Shown here: piece by piece, positions 35,401-47,900 of the stretch
How positions within the stretch are numbered: the stretch's first letter is position 1
How the letters are laid out: each line of letters starts with the position of its first letter
DNA from: Larus michahellis
Lineage: Eukaryota > Chordata > Aves > Charadriiformes > Laridae
Assembly: GCF_964199755.1 (NCBI RefSeq)
Contig: NC_133900.1
Coordinates: 73,702,727 to 73,766,726, forward strand
DNA: 64,000 nucleotides
Direction: 5' to 3'
Translations under genes and position numbers: made by a program
Notes under the pieces: generated by a model
What the model saw: only the letters and a program-made list of their open reading frames with translations
Database searches by the model: none
Told to the model about the DNA's origin: nothing

Positions 35401-37815
35401 AACTAAAGGCAAATTCCCCACAGCCCATCGTAAATAATAAAAAACATCTGCTGCAGACATAACATCACTGGGATTTGTACGATTGACTATGACAGCCAAA
35501 GAACTCTGACACTGACAATGGCTTTTCTTGGGCTTTATTTTTTTGCAAGCCCGTTAACATGGCTTACCCATTCCCTTGTTTCATTTCACTGTGGCATTCT
35601 GTCCTTCCTGTGGTTTTCAAAAGTAGAGTAAGCAACGCATTATAGATCATCATCTTCCTGAGTTAGAATTTCAAGGCTAAAAAGTCGCCTTCCGAGGAGC
35701 AGGCTGGTACAGCAGCTCCCAAGGGTCTCGCGTCCGAGGTGGACACAAGGTCTCTGAAGGAGCAGCTCGGCTGCCCCATCTGTTCACTGTGATGCTTTAT
35801 TTCCCAGCGGGGCAGGCAAAAGCCACAGAAACCTGGCTGCAAGAGCCAGAGGAAAAGAAATAGCCCCATCTTACTATGCAGAGGGCTCTTACAGGCCACG
35901 TACCTTCGGTCAGATCCATTATAGCAGGAAACAAAACTGTATCAGGTTGATACAGAGTGATCCCAGACTTCCTGACAATGGTGTCAGTGTCCTGCTTGTG
36001 GCTGTTTCGATCTGTTCCAGCCAGGAGAAGAGTTATTAGCTTAATAAATTCTGTTCAGCTAGAAGCCAAAAATTCTCAAAACCACAGCTTTTTGGAAGTA
36101 ATCATCATAATTTTCTGGCCGTTTTCTTATTTTTTCAGTGTATTGCCATAAGCATTCTTTGTACCATCTAGAGGTAATGACTCCATCTTAAAGACTCTCC
36201 AAAGGCGAACAAGGGTTTTCAAGGTTGCCTTACACCCTTTGCAACAAGTGCCACAGTTCCAGTGAATCTCAAACCTCCCTCACTTGTGTTTCAGGTGCTC
36301 TTTCCAAGTAGACCAGGGACCTGCTTTTCACCAAGATAAAAGCTTCGCAGTCATTAGATGCCACGATTTCAGGCCAGGGTGTAGAGTAAGCCCTTCACAG
36401 AAGCCCTCCTCCACCCAGGACACGCTGTGTCTGCACCTCCCAAGGCAGAGCCTCGCAACTCTGCCAGGGTTGTCCTGCTCAGGTAATTCATTGCATCCTA
36501 CTGCCACCAGTGTTTGCTCTTTGAGAACCTGGTTTATTAAAATTTCTTCATAAGAGAGGTACATAGTAAATGAAGTAGAAGGCAATGGTGCATCAGGCCA
36601 CTGCGAAACCATAATATTTCCTTGAAATTTTTGTTAAGTTCAACTTCTTGCAGGCATGAAATGGATTCAGGGACTGACTAGCCCCTTCCCCCCTGCAAAT
36701 TCCCTTTTCAGTGCAGTTAATTTCAGCATCTTTCTCAACACACAAAGACTTTCTTTGCCATGGGATCTTTCCAGTTCTTCAGAGTACACCTGACTTTTCA
36801 ACTTACCACATGCAGCGTCCTTGGCTGTCACACCTTTATAACCAGTAGCACCCAGTCAGAGTCCTTCAGGACATACTGGGATGTTCCTTCACTACATTAT
36901 AGTGCCGCTCTGAACCTGCACACACACATTCCCCCATTCCAGTGCCCAATTCCTTAGTCACCAACTTAGTCCACCAAGCATTTGCATACCAACCACACCT
37001 TTTCCTCCTAGAGGAAATGCATTATTTTTTAAAGGCTGTTGTGACGTGGTTTAGAAATCTTCTGTCCTCTGGGGGAAGGTGTGAATTTGTTCCTTCTAAC
37101 TACAAAGGCTACTGTTGTAACTGAAAGAATACTCTTAACGGATTTTTTTTCTCTGAAGCTTTTTCAGAGGTGAAGTTGGAGACAAAAGGAAGAGTTCAAA
37201 GAAACCAGAGACTTCTCTTATCCATCACAGCTGTAGATTTCCTCTGATGCTCGCTGCTGCCATAGTGCTCTTTTTTCATTGTTGTATTACATGGTCCCTC
37301 ATCAGCTGCCACTCTTGGGGTAGGTTCTGCTGTGAGCTATTTGAGACACTAGTCTTGAAATACCCTGCCTGTAAGCAGAGATTTCACTTGACACAACTGC
37401 ACACTGTCCTGGGCAACTAGGTACTGTACTCCCCATTTCTCTTTTGAAAAAAGTTTTGCACACATTTCAAATCCTAAAACAAAATTCCCAGTTTTCCTAC
37501 TGTTGGATAGATATTACACATTAAAGTCTTCTTCAGTGATCACTACTGGCTTCTCTAGACTTTGCTTATAGTAAAACAACAGGTGATTAGGGAACATCGT
37601 TTTGATATGTCTTACCTGATTAGCACTAGATTTCTTCTTCCTTGTACTCATTTCAGTATCAGACTACTCAGTACAGTTCTTTATTACCACAGATCTTTAC
37701 TCATTAACCGTGCAAGAAAGCACCACAAAACCAACGCTTCAGAATATAAAGTCATCTGCCTTGTGTATCAACATATTCCACGTGAAAAAAAAATCCGCTC
37801 ATTGCATTATTTTTA
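32433..37815. other. Intron 3 segment, no repeats or genes recognised
   Basis: AT-rich, unique-looking sequence. The only frame of slight interest is on the minus strand at 35663-35869: an ATG-initiated 68-codon frame starting MGLFLFLWLLQPGFCGF, signal-peptide-like but otherwise anonymous, in a small GC-richer patch. Other frames appear random. Confidence 0.5.
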
Positions 37816-37935
37816 TCATAGAATTGTTAGGGTTGGAAGGGACCTTAAAGATCATCTAGTTCCAACCCCCTGCCATGGGTAGGGACACCTCCCGCTAGAT
37901 GAGGTTGCTCAGAGCCCCATCCAGCCCGGCCTTAA
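37816..37935 (-). mobile_element. CR1 LINE 3' end, about 120 bp
   Basis: Starts TCATAGAATTGTTAGGGTTG and runs through GACCTTAAAGATCATCTAGT, CCATGGGTAGGGACACCTCC and GAGCCCCATCCAGCCCGGCC, the reverse complement of the CR1 3' UTR. It then runs into A-rich sequence. Low divergence from the copies at 26865 and 52438 suggests a related subfamily. Confidence 0.93.
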
Positions 37936-39116
37936 AAACTTAAAAAACTTTTAAACTGGTTTGAAATAAATTTGATGTCTACAATTTCAAAGTAAATACA
38001 AAAATCTAATTAAGCTCCCTTTCAGTGTGAGTGAGTTCCGTTTGTATCCTACTAGTGTTTGGAGCTGGTCGTCTCTATATCAAATCCACTTCAGAATGGG
38101 TCTTATAAAGGCTTCCTAGACACATACGTGGATGCTTGGTTTTAACAGCCTGTGTTATAAGGCACAGGAACAGAGCTAGCATCATTTTCAATAGACATCA
38201 ATACCAGAAACAAAAATGACTATGCAGATTGCCATCGTTCTACCCAAACCACAGAAATTTGGGTAGGAAAAAAACCAAAAAAACAACAAACACCAAACCT
38301 CTATATATTAGAGGTCAAAGGAAGTTGCTTGGAACCCTAGGAACTGTTTTGGCTAGTTAAGCTCACTGCATGCCCAGCGTACCCCTCCAGTGAACATCTC
38401 TTCCACTGAACTTTTGAGCTACAGACTTCATAAAGTGCAAAAGCAGGGGGAAGGAGACAAGTCATGTACCCAGAAATTTCACTGAGAATTTAAATGAACA
38501 AAACCACTTGCAAGATAAGGTTTCAAGATTTTCCATTTCTTCCTAAAGCATTCCTGTAAATTTCCCTTGCTTATAATAAACAGCTCTTAATACCATATGT
38601 CAGCTCAAAGGCCCTAGAGCGGGTCACATTCTTTGTTTGCCTGCATTTCTCACTTCCCAGCTTGCTGTGATACGGAAGGAAAAAGGTATGTGAGTTAATA
38701 CTGTTCATGAAATGTTTCTGCTTTATCCCTCTATTTAAAACTGGTTGTTACTTCACACATTAACGCTAATGGCAGCAGCAGAGGTATCAGATGTGGAAAG
38801 CCAATTCTCTGCAATAACGAAGTCCCAAAACATTTAGAGCTTTATAGGGTAATAAGGCAGAAAGCAGCTAATGTGGCATGCAATGTGTTAGCAGAATGTG
38901 TGAAGCATTACAGCTTAGATAAACTCATTCAAACCTAATTCACCTTTTGGGTGATCTCAGTAAACAGTTCCATCTATTGCATAAACATGTATTGGTGAAG
39001 GGTGATAACGTAAATCAGAAAGGCCAAATTCTCCTCAGTGGATATTGTGCACAAATGTCCAGGATTTAAACCACTTAAAAACTGCAAAGTTCTAACAGAC
39101 TATACATTGATAAAAA
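37936..39116. other. Intron 3 spacer between two CR1 copies
   Basis: AT-rich DNA with no gene, repeat or structured element that I can name. Confidence 0.5.
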
Positions 39117-40262
39117 CCACAGAATCATTGAGGTTGAAAGGCACCTCTGGAGGCCATCTGTTACAACCCCTCTGCTCGAGCAGGGCCACCGACAGCACAC
39201 TGCGCAGGACCATGTCCAGAGCACTTTTGAGTATCTCCAAGGATGGAGACTCCATGACGTGTCTCGGCAATCTGTGCAAGCGCTCAGTCACCCTCACAGT
39301 AAAAAAATCATTTCCTGATGTTCAGGAGGAACCTCCTATGTTTCAGTTTGTGCCCATTGACTCTTGTCCTGTCACTGGCCACCACTGGAAATAGCCTGGC
39401 TCTGTCCTCTCTGCACCCTCCCTGCAGGTATTTATATACATTGATGAGATCCCCCCGACCCTTCTCTTCTCCAGGCTAAACAGTCCCAGCTCCCTCAGCC
39501 TTTCCTCGTAGGAGAGATACTCCAGTCCCCTCATCATCTTTGTGGCCCTTTGCTGGACTCTCGCCAGTATGTCCAGGTCTCTCTTGTACTGAGGAGTCCG
39601 GAAAAGGACACAGTACTGCAGGTGTGGCCTCACCAGTGCTAAGTGGAGAAGAATCACCTCCCTCGATCTGCTGGCAATTCTTTGTCTAACACAGCCCAAG
39701 ATACCATTCACCTTCTTTGCGGCAAGGGCACGTTGCCAGCTCATGTTCAACTGGTGTCTACCGGGACCCCCAGGTCCTTTTCGGCCAAGCTGCTTTCCAG
39801 CTGGGTGGCCCACAGCATATACAGGTGCAGGGATTTGTTCCTTCAGAGATGCAGAACTTTGTACTTCTCCTGATTGAAGTTCATGAGGTTCTGCAGCCTG
39901 TTGAGGTCCCTCTGAATGGCAGCATGACCCTCTGGCATATCAGCCACTCCGCCCAGTTTGTTGTCATCAGCAAACGTGCTGAGGGTACACTCTGCCCCAT
40001 CATCCAGGTCATTAATGACAAAGCTGAACAGGACATGACCCAGTATTGACCCCTGGGGTACAGCACTAGTTACGGGCCACTAACTAGTCTTTGTGCCAGT
40101 CATCACCACCCTCTGGGCCTGGCTGTTCAGCCACTTTTCAGTCCACTTCACTGTCTGCTCATCAGCCCATATTTCATCACCTTCTCTATGACGATCTTAA
40201 GGAAGAACATCAAAAGTCTTACTGAAGTCCAGGTAGGCCATATCCACTGCTCTCCCCTTGTA
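39117..40262 (-). mobile_element. CR1 LINE fragment, about 1.15 kb, RT C-terminus to 3' end
   Basis: The 3' end is at the left (CACAGAATCATTGAGGTTG, with CCTCTGGAGGCCATCTG). Read on the minus strand, the right part encodes reverse-transcriptase sequence: the palm region around the FADD-type box (plus-strand 39880-40060 encodes its complement, including the LGPVLFS-like and DDL-like stretches). The centre keeps an open 156-codon frame (39343-39813) with [20 protein letters not shown] and [20 protein letters not shown] followed by [17 protein letters not shown]. Its 3' UTR type (CTCTGGAGG) differs from the copies at 26865, 37816 and 52438, so this is another CR1 subfamily. 5' truncated near 40262, approximate. 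Confidence 0.9.
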
Positions 40263-40618
40263 TTTATTCCCCATGTTTCCGATTCCTTCTATGCCAGTCT
40301 GAGGGCAAAGCATAGACTATCCCCCTCAGTTACAGCATACCTATAGCACAGATCCAATATAAATAACATTGAAGTCATCACCTGGGAGGTCTACCTGACC
40401 ACAATCTTCCAATATCCTTGTCTATATTTTCCTTTTGTTACAGCCCAATATGGTACCTATGCATGATTAGGATTCCTGGCACCTTGTTCTTGTTGTCCCA
40501 ATGGAACAATGAGCACCCGGGCTTTTTCAGACCTTTTCCAACACCACCTCCTTCTATAGGGGCATTCATCAATTTAAACCAAAGGGTGTCATTGTAAGGT
40601 ATCAAACCCCACTCTTTC

Positions 40619-40667
40619 TATATACGCGTGTGTGTATATATATGGATGTGTGTGTGTGTATGTGTAT
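40619..40667. repeat. TG/TA dinucleotide microsatellite
   Basis: Mixed alternating purine-pyrimidine tract with (TG)n and (TA)n blocks around an ACGCG core. It could take up Z-DNA or be polymorphic in length. Confidence 0.92.
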
Positions 40668-40972
40668 TTCCCTCTGTGATTTGCATCAAGGAATTGCAAA
40701 TTTCTTAACCAAATGTTAATTGTCTACTCTAGGGTAGCTGCAGGGAGTGTTTTAAGTAATACATTCTAATTGAGTTGTGAGTAGCTGCTATATCCAAACT
40801 ACTTTAAAGGACAAAAAGGCAGTTTCCTTCCTAAGTAATCCAAAATTCGCTTGGGATTGCAAGTCTACCAAAAATCCAAGCTGAAATGTAGTAAAACCCT
40901 GTGGGCCTTCTGAGAAGCCATGTGCTTGCAGTTCCCCAGGCAAAGACAAATAGACTTTGCCTTGGTTCTGAA

Positions 40973-40997
40973 GAAAAAAGAAAAAAAAAAAAAAAAA
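40973..40997. repeat. A-rich tract
   Basis: A run of A interrupted by one G, with 17 consecutive A at 40981-40997. No retrotransposed sequence recognised upstream. Confidence 0.9.
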
Positions 40998-41419
40998 GGG
41001 TCTCAGAAAAGATGCGATGCGACAAAGACACCATTTCTAGTCATAGCTTTCCAAAGGATTCCGCCGGTATATCGTAGTAGGTGGTGGATTAGCAAAATGC
41101 CTTCAGTATTTGAGTTCCAGTCTCATTTCTAGGCTGAGGACACTGTGCAGTCTTTTGGTTTGTCTCTAGTTTCCAAAGTCTACACATTCCCACTTTAAAC
41201 AGATCTTGCAAAATTGGCATCACAGGAAGCATTCTACTGATTTGTTGTTTCATTTCCATTCCTTTCTCCTCCTCAAAAAGAAAGGTAAAAGCGCCTTCAA
41301 GAGGCATACCCCTTCTCCTCACATATAGCTATTTGGACATTTCATTTCTTACACCAATTACAGTGTGACATTTTTTATATCACAGTATAATAACTATAGT
41401 TCTTTAAAGAGTACAATTA

Positions 41420-41505
41420 ATTAAGCCTCAGAACAGCTCTGTGAAATAGCTGAGATTTATTATTTTACAGGTGAGTGAACTGAGGCATAGAGAACCAACA
41501 AGAAA
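41420..41505 (-). mobile_element. MIR-like SINE fossil
   Basis: The plus strand reads GCCTCAGAACAGCTCTGTGA, then TTTATTATTTTACAGGTGAG and TGAACTGAGGCATAGAGA. This is the reverse complement of the MIR core: CCTCACAACAACCCTATGAG, then ATTTTACAGATGAGGAAACT, then GAGGCACAGAGA. Match quality is high for such an old element. It supports an amniote genome and an orthologous site probably exists in many birds and reptiles. Confidence 0.78.
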
Positions 41506-43599
41506 CATAAGAAATACTTAGTATGAACTCACCACAATCATTCTTGCACAGATACTGTAGGTTTCCACTACTTGGCTTCAACAGCTTATTAATTGCAAGA
41601 CAACATTCAAAATTGTTTGATAATTGCTTTATACTGGTCTTGAATAGTCTGTTATAATCCCCCCCCGCTTTTATTTCCCCCCTCCCTCCAGGGTTTAGCA
41701 TATAGCTTGAAGGTCTGGATTTTCAGCATCTGAAGACACCAGTCATAGACAGCTTATGAAGGTCATTCAGAAAATAAAAATAATGAACTTCTGAAACTGC
41801 TTAAGGCGAAGGATGATAGATTAATCAGCCTGTCACCTGTACAGTTAATCCGATTATTCTTATGACATATTTTAGCAGCAATAAATCTATACTAAGGCTA
41901 ACCTATGTCTTGCAAAACAAGCCACTGAAAGCATGAAAGGAATCATTATGTTATAAATAAGTAAAACAGTAAAGAAACCCCCGGTATGTCTAAATAGCAC
42001 ATATAAAGTAGAACAGTAAAAGATAGCACAGTGGATGCAGCTGCCAATAAACCGTATTCTTTAAAATTCCAACAGTATGTTAGGGCTAGAGTGCTTTTCA
42101 TGTCACAAGGAACTGAATTTTTATTACTTGGCAACAGCATAATATAGGAAGCGTGAAAACAAGGTTGGATTTTAAGGAAGGTGGTGACCACAGATCCCAT
42201 TTATTTTACACAGCCTGCAGCTTCAACTCATGACTCCAGGGCCACTATCACTGAGTTCAAAGGCCACTAACTTAAGTAGCCCTCACTTGTTAAGTTCTAC
42301 ATTTATCATGTGGTGTTGCTCTGCTGCAGCATCTCAGACTCTCTCCAGGTGATCTGTTTGACAGCTCATTTTATAAGGGGCTTGCTGAATTTTTCAACAG
42401 ACAGCCCATAGTTTGGAAGCAAGTATTCACCTGTGCCAGTGCCTCCAGTCTCTCCTAACCAGTCAACTCAGGCAAAGAATGAGAAAGCCTCAACAGCAGA
42501 AACATATCAGAGTTGAGAGGCAGAAACGATCACCGCATTGCGCAAAAATACATGAACTGACCAATAACGGAGATTAGCAAGTACTACAAGAAAGAGGCCA
42601 TTATACTCAAAACAAAGAATAAGTATTTTCAGCATGTCACACTGATAGTAGGTATAACAGATTACTATCAGAGAAATGACTTATCTCCTGAAGACCAGCA
42701 TCAGGAAATGCTGGTCACCTCTTTTGAAGCCTCTCTGAACTAACCCTCTCATACACAATACTTTGGGGCTTCCTATCTGAACCTGTTAGGAAGACTCAGT
42801 GCATACTTACTTCTTAAAAATAAGGGCAAGCTACAAAAATTTTCAAAATATAGTGGGACCAGTACAAAGACACTCAACTAGAGCCAGGAAAAAGTAGGTT
42901 TTAGAAACAATAAATTACCAGAACCATAAAATTTTAGGGAAATAAAACCACTAGCCTGCTCTCAGCTGAGTTATTCAAGAAATTTCCTTAAGTGATCCAA
43001 TAGGTACCAATATTTTCACTAGTGAGTGCCCAAAATTTTGCTACTATTCAAATGCTATCGTTAGGCTGTCAAGTGCCTCATTGGTTGTCATCCCATGCCT
43101 GTGGTCAAGATGTCCCCCATGATTTCGAAAGTTCAGGTGGCATATGAAGCTCTCTGACATCTTGAAAGCAGGAAACTGAATCAAGCCTTTAGTATATGAA
43201 ATGACCATCAGCAAGTGTGTGTGTGCTTGCACGCAAACTAAAGGCCTTTGCACATCCCAAAAAATGCTAGGCAGGTTGTTCCAGAAACAGGCTCTAAGGG
43301 CTGCCCAACAGGTGAGGTGGAACAGGCAGGCGATTTAGCTTCGAGGCTACCTCAGTACAGCAATGGAGAGACAGCTACCAGATCCACAGCTCATGATGCA
43401 GAGGCCTCCATCATCGCTCACATTGGCCTCAGAGGACATAATAAGATGACTTAATAAGAAGGTACAGAGGAGGCTGTCTGTGGGCTCTCTGCAAGCTCAT
43501 TAAATCCTCTGTCCCCAGTCCTCCATTATATACACTCCTTATTCTTAACAGAGCTCAATCTTAGCATTGTAGCTCTCTAGCACAGAGATTATAAAAACT

Positions 43600-43928
43600 A
43601 CTCTAAGGCACATGGAAAATAAGAAAGAGATCGATGACAGCCAACATGGCTTCACCAAGGGCAAATCATTCCTGACACATTTGGTGGCCTTCTACAACAG
43701 CATTACAGCCTTGGTGGATAAGGGAAGAGCAACTGACGTTATCTGCCTGGACTTGTGCAAAGCATTTGGCACTGTCCCGCATGGCATCCTTGTCTCTAAA
43801 TTGGAGAGACGTGGATTTGATGGAGGACCACTTGGTGGATAAGGAATTGGCTGGATGGCCGCACTCAAAGAGTTGAGGTCAACAGCTCGATGTCCCAGTG
43901 GAGACCAGTGACAAGCGGCACTCCTCTT
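43600..43928 (+). mobile_element. Internal CR1 ORF2 fragment (reverse transcriptase palm)
   Basis: Encodes [20 protein letters not shown], then [20 protein letters not shown] and, after frame breaks, [10 protein letters not shown] and [10 protein letters not shown]. These are the FTKGRSC, DLxKAFD and TSGVPQG-region blocks of CR1 reverse transcriptase. The first catalytic Asp of the palm motif seems retained (LDLCKAF). The fragment has neither a CR1 3' end nor a 5' end. The same ORF2 region recurs in the same orientation at about 47400-47720. Confidence 0.88.
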
Positions 43929-46162
43929 AGCACCCTCAATGAAGCACTGTGTAAACACATCATAACATGCTTATTTCTTCCCAGTAATTTTAGCATCAAC
44001 GATACAGTGTGTCCTTATGTATGGACAAGGCTGTGTTCAGGTTCAAAAGAGGTCTCAGATGTCAAAACTCTGGACCCTAAAATTGGCCTTTCGAGTTTTG
44101 ACTTAGATTCCAGAATTGGTAGCCTGTTGCTCTAATGGCAACCAGCAGCCCTATAGCCTTTCTTCTCTCTTCCTTTCAACCAGCTACCTGCTCACCTGTC
44201 AGCAGTTTCATTCACCTCCTATAACAACCCCTGTGAGCACAGCTCAGGAACCTTCTGCTGGCTGGCTGATTGTCTTTTTGCCTTTTCTAATTATTTTTAT
44301 GTTCAGTCATAAAGTACAACCAAGCTTATGTTTCACTCTCTTCCTTTATTAAACTCTTCAGAATAACGCAGCATTGATCCTTGCAGTTGTACAGTGTGTG
44401 AGCACCTTCTAGGATTTTTCCTTATGCAAACACAGAAATCCATGCTAGCCAAGTCTGATTTAAAACTTATAATAATTATTTTTGTTTCCCTAATACTGTG
44501 GCACCATACATAGTCATGCATAAGGAGTCAGTTTGTAACATATAAAACATAACAAATGATAAAATTTAGTTCCATTATGTCCTCTCTAGAAACAGATAAC
44601 AGTCTCCCCGATCTAGACGCTGCATCCTTGCTCCTCTCGTCTTTTGTCCCTATTAACCCTCATGTTTAATTCATCTTCATGCCAACTGAGATGAGAGACC
44701 GGCCTTTCTCTTCCTGATTTACAAAGGCACAACCAGACAGGTTTTCTGTTGGATGTAACAACCCTTGCATAGTTTTAATCCACATACAAACAGGGAGACT
44801 CCAGGGAGACTCATCACTACCCGTCCAGCCCAGCTCACAAGTGTTGGGGAATCCGTCACCAGCAACTTGACTCAGTGACATCTGACACAAGTCCCCGCTG
44901 AATGTGCACAGCGTGGTGTCACCAGCTGCCTACCATCTCTCATTATCACCTGTACAAGTATGTTTGGGAGGGATAGCGTGACTACAGCTGGAGACTTCCA
45001 ACCAAGTCTGAAACCATAGAAAAGGGTAGAAATAAAAGGCATCTCTCCCCCTTCACACAGTCTCACTCCTTGTTTCTAAAGACTTAACTAAGAAGAATTC
45101 GAATAAATGGCCTGATTTTTTTAAAAAGGGATAGAACCCAAAGATCTACTCTGTGGGACTGTTTCAGCACCTGACATATATGTGAGGTTTTCATCTGACT
45201 CAAAGTCCTGGGTGTAATTGCAGAATACATGTTAATAGTCCAGTGAGTTAAGGCAAAAATAGTTGACACCATGGTAAAAGTCTACATGAAGCTCCATAGT
45301 ATGTCAGAGAGAAGACACTTAAAGAAAACAAATCTCTACCAGGACATTTTTCAGGGATTATTTTTCAACTTTCACATTCCAAACGATGGAAGCCTTAGAG
45401 AGTTTATTGCAAAAGAGACTGCTGGTATCACACGTCAGATTCCTGATGTGATTGCCCAGAGAGTTTTGTTCAGAAAACTGTCCTTTGGAGAAAGAAATAA
45501 TAGCCTTAGTATAACTGGGCTGACAACCTAAAGTAAAAATGCCTGTCTCAGTCATATGCTAATCAAAGCATTAGCAACATCATATTCTGCAAAACAGCCA
45601 AATTAATAGTGTTCATTCACATGTGTGCCAATTTAATTTTTTTGTATCTTTTTAATTTCCTATTTTTCTGAAAATTATTTTCCCATTTGCTTGGCACAAT
45701 GTTTATGAGCCCATTCCAAAGATATTTATCACAGGGATTTGACTCAAATCTCAGTAGACAGCTCTTAGCGTAGAGCAGAGTTCAGTTACAAAACAGTTGT
45801 TTTAACATCTGCCACCACTCAGCAGGGCAGATGACCTATTTACATAAGGCTTTTGTAAAAGTCTCACAGTGCCATGTAGTCCTTTAGACTTTGTCATCTG
45901 GTTCTATAGATGGTCCTTTCTAAACTCTTTCCTTTTTGTGTGCTTGTTCATTCAAGTGTTGAAGTTCATACTTTCAATGAAGCTACTGGGAGTTTGGCCA
46001 GCACAAGTACAAACCCAAGACTTAGTTAAGAGAAAACATCCCCTAAATCAGTTAACCCTCGCTGAGACCTCACTAATCAAATACTTGGCAAGTCTAGTTT
46101 TCCTTCCAGTAGACATGTGGTCATGAAAGCCTATGGGGAAGAATAAGAGACCCAGGCAATAA
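43929..46162. other. Intron 3 spacer between two internal CR1 fragments
   Basis: AT-rich sequence with no gene recognised. An 86-codon open frame at 45271-45531 has no known domain. A perfect left half-site of the RE1/NRSE motif (TTCAGCACC) occurs at about 45163 but without a right half, so it is not called. Confidence 0.5.
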
Positions 46163-47900
46163 AGGGAGCCTTGTGGTTGGTGCCTACTAGAGGCCGCCCA
46201 ATCAACCAACAAAGCCTTCTTACTCCAGCTACAGATTCAGGCATTGCACTCACAGGTTCTCATCCTTCTGGGACTGCAACCACCCCAACATGTGCTGGAA
46301 AAGTAGCATGGTGAGCTGTAGGCAATCCAGGAGACTCCCAGAATGCATCAAAGATAACTTAAGCCAAGTAATAGACAGCCCCACCAGAGGAGACGTGATA
46401 CTGGACCTGTTGGTCACCAGTGCAAGTGAGCTAATTGGTGATGTCAAGATTGGAGGCAGCCTGGGCTGCAGCAATTATGTGCTGGTGGAGTTCACAGTCC
46501 TGGTGGCTGTGGGTCAAGAGAAGAGTAAAGTCAGGATCTTGAATTTTAGGAAAGCAAAATTCCAGCTCTTCAAGGAGTTGGTCAATAGGACCCCCTTGGA
46601 AACCCCAAGGGAGCAGAACAGAGCTGGCAGATCTTTAAGGACACTTTCCATAGAATGCAAGAGCTCTCAATCCCCAGGTGTAAGAAATCAGGAAAGGAGG
46701 ACAAGAGACCAGCATGGCTGAGTTGAGACCTGCTGGTCAAACTAAAGGGCATGAAAGCGATGCACAGGCAGTAGAAACAGGGACAGGTATCCTGGGATAA
46801 GTATAGGACGCTGTCCGGTAGTATAGGAATGGAGTCAGGAAGGCCAAGGTGCAGCTGGAGCTGAACTTGGCAAGACACACAAGAATAATAAGGGTTTCTA
46901 CAGGTATGTCAGACAGAAAAGGAAGGTCAAAGAAAGCGCACCCCCCCATGATGAGCAAGAATGACAAACTGGTAACAAGGGACGAGGAGAAGGCTGAGGT
47001 ACTCAACAACTTTTTTGCCTCGGTCTTCTCTGGAAACCTCTCTCCCCACACCTCTTGAGAGGATGGACTGCAAGATGGGGACTGGGGGAGCAAAGTCCCT
47101 CCCACTATAAGAGAAGATCAGGTCCGTGACCACCTGAGGAACCTGAACGTACAGAAGTCAATGGGACCTGACGAGATGCATCCCAGAGTCCTGAAGGAAT
47201 TGGCTCATGTAGTTGCCAAGCCACTCTCCATGATGTTTGAAAAGCCATGGCAATCAGGTCAAGTCCCCGGGGACTGGAAAAAGAGAAACATTGCACCCAT
47301 TTTTAAAAAGGGTAGAAAGGAGGACCCTGGGAGCTACTGACCTGTCAGCTTCACCTCTGTGCCTGAGAAGGTCATGGAACAGATCCTCCTTGAAGCTAGG
47401 CTAAGGCACATGGAGGACAGGGAGGGGATTCGAGGTAGCCAGCATGGCTTCACCAAGGGCAAGTCCTGCCTGACCAAACTAGTGGCCTTCTATGATGGAG
47501 TGACTACAAGGGCAGAGCTATGGATTTTGTCTATCTGGACTTCTGTAAAGCCTTAGACCCAGTCCCCCACAACATCCTTCTCTATAAATGGGAGAGAGAT
47601 AGATTTGATGGGTGGACTGTTCCATGGATGAGAAACTGGTTGGATGGTTGCATCCAGAGTGACCATCAATGTCCAGATGGAGATCGGTGACAAGTGGTGT
47701 CCCTCAGGGGTCTGTACTGGGACCAGTATTGTTCAATATCTTCATCAATGACATAGACATTGGGATTGAGAGCACCCCCAGCAAGTTTGCAGATGACACC
47801 AAGCTGAGTGGCACAGTTGACACGCCTGAGGGACAGGATGCCATCCAGAGAGACCTGGACAGGATCGAGAAGTGGGCACAAAATATCTTACCACTTCTGA
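46163..47900 (+). mobile_element. Internal CR1 ORF2 relic, about 1.7 kb (endonuclease to reverse transcriptase)
   Basis: The longest LINE piece in the window. In order: the endonuclease C-terminus (46163-46500: TACTAGAGGCCGCCCAATCA, then NHPNMCWKSS, SPTRGDVILDLLVTSASELI and KIGGSLGCSNYVLVEFTVL), the linker (QLELNLAR and EEKAEVLNNFFASVFSGNLS), then reverse transcriptase ([60 protein letters not shown]). The palm FADD box is intact, but the endonuclease SDH triad reads SNY and there are several stops and frameshifts, so it is dead. It ends just after EKWAQ, without a 3' UTR. Boundaries are approximate. Confidence 0.93.

Larger units (their letters stand above)
40263..43599. other. Intron 3 segment with microsatellite and MIR fossil
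   Basis: No supported gene. Contains a TG/TA microsatellite (40619-40667), an A-rich tract (40973-40997) and a MIR-like fragment (41420-41505). The 43240-43450 part is slightly GC-richer and may be old repeat, but I cannot name it. Confidence 0.5.

Noticed and set aside
45160..45185. RE1/NRSE silencer site
   Set aside because: TTCAGCACC is only the left half; the right half (GGACAG-type) is absent at both canonical and wider spacing that I could see.
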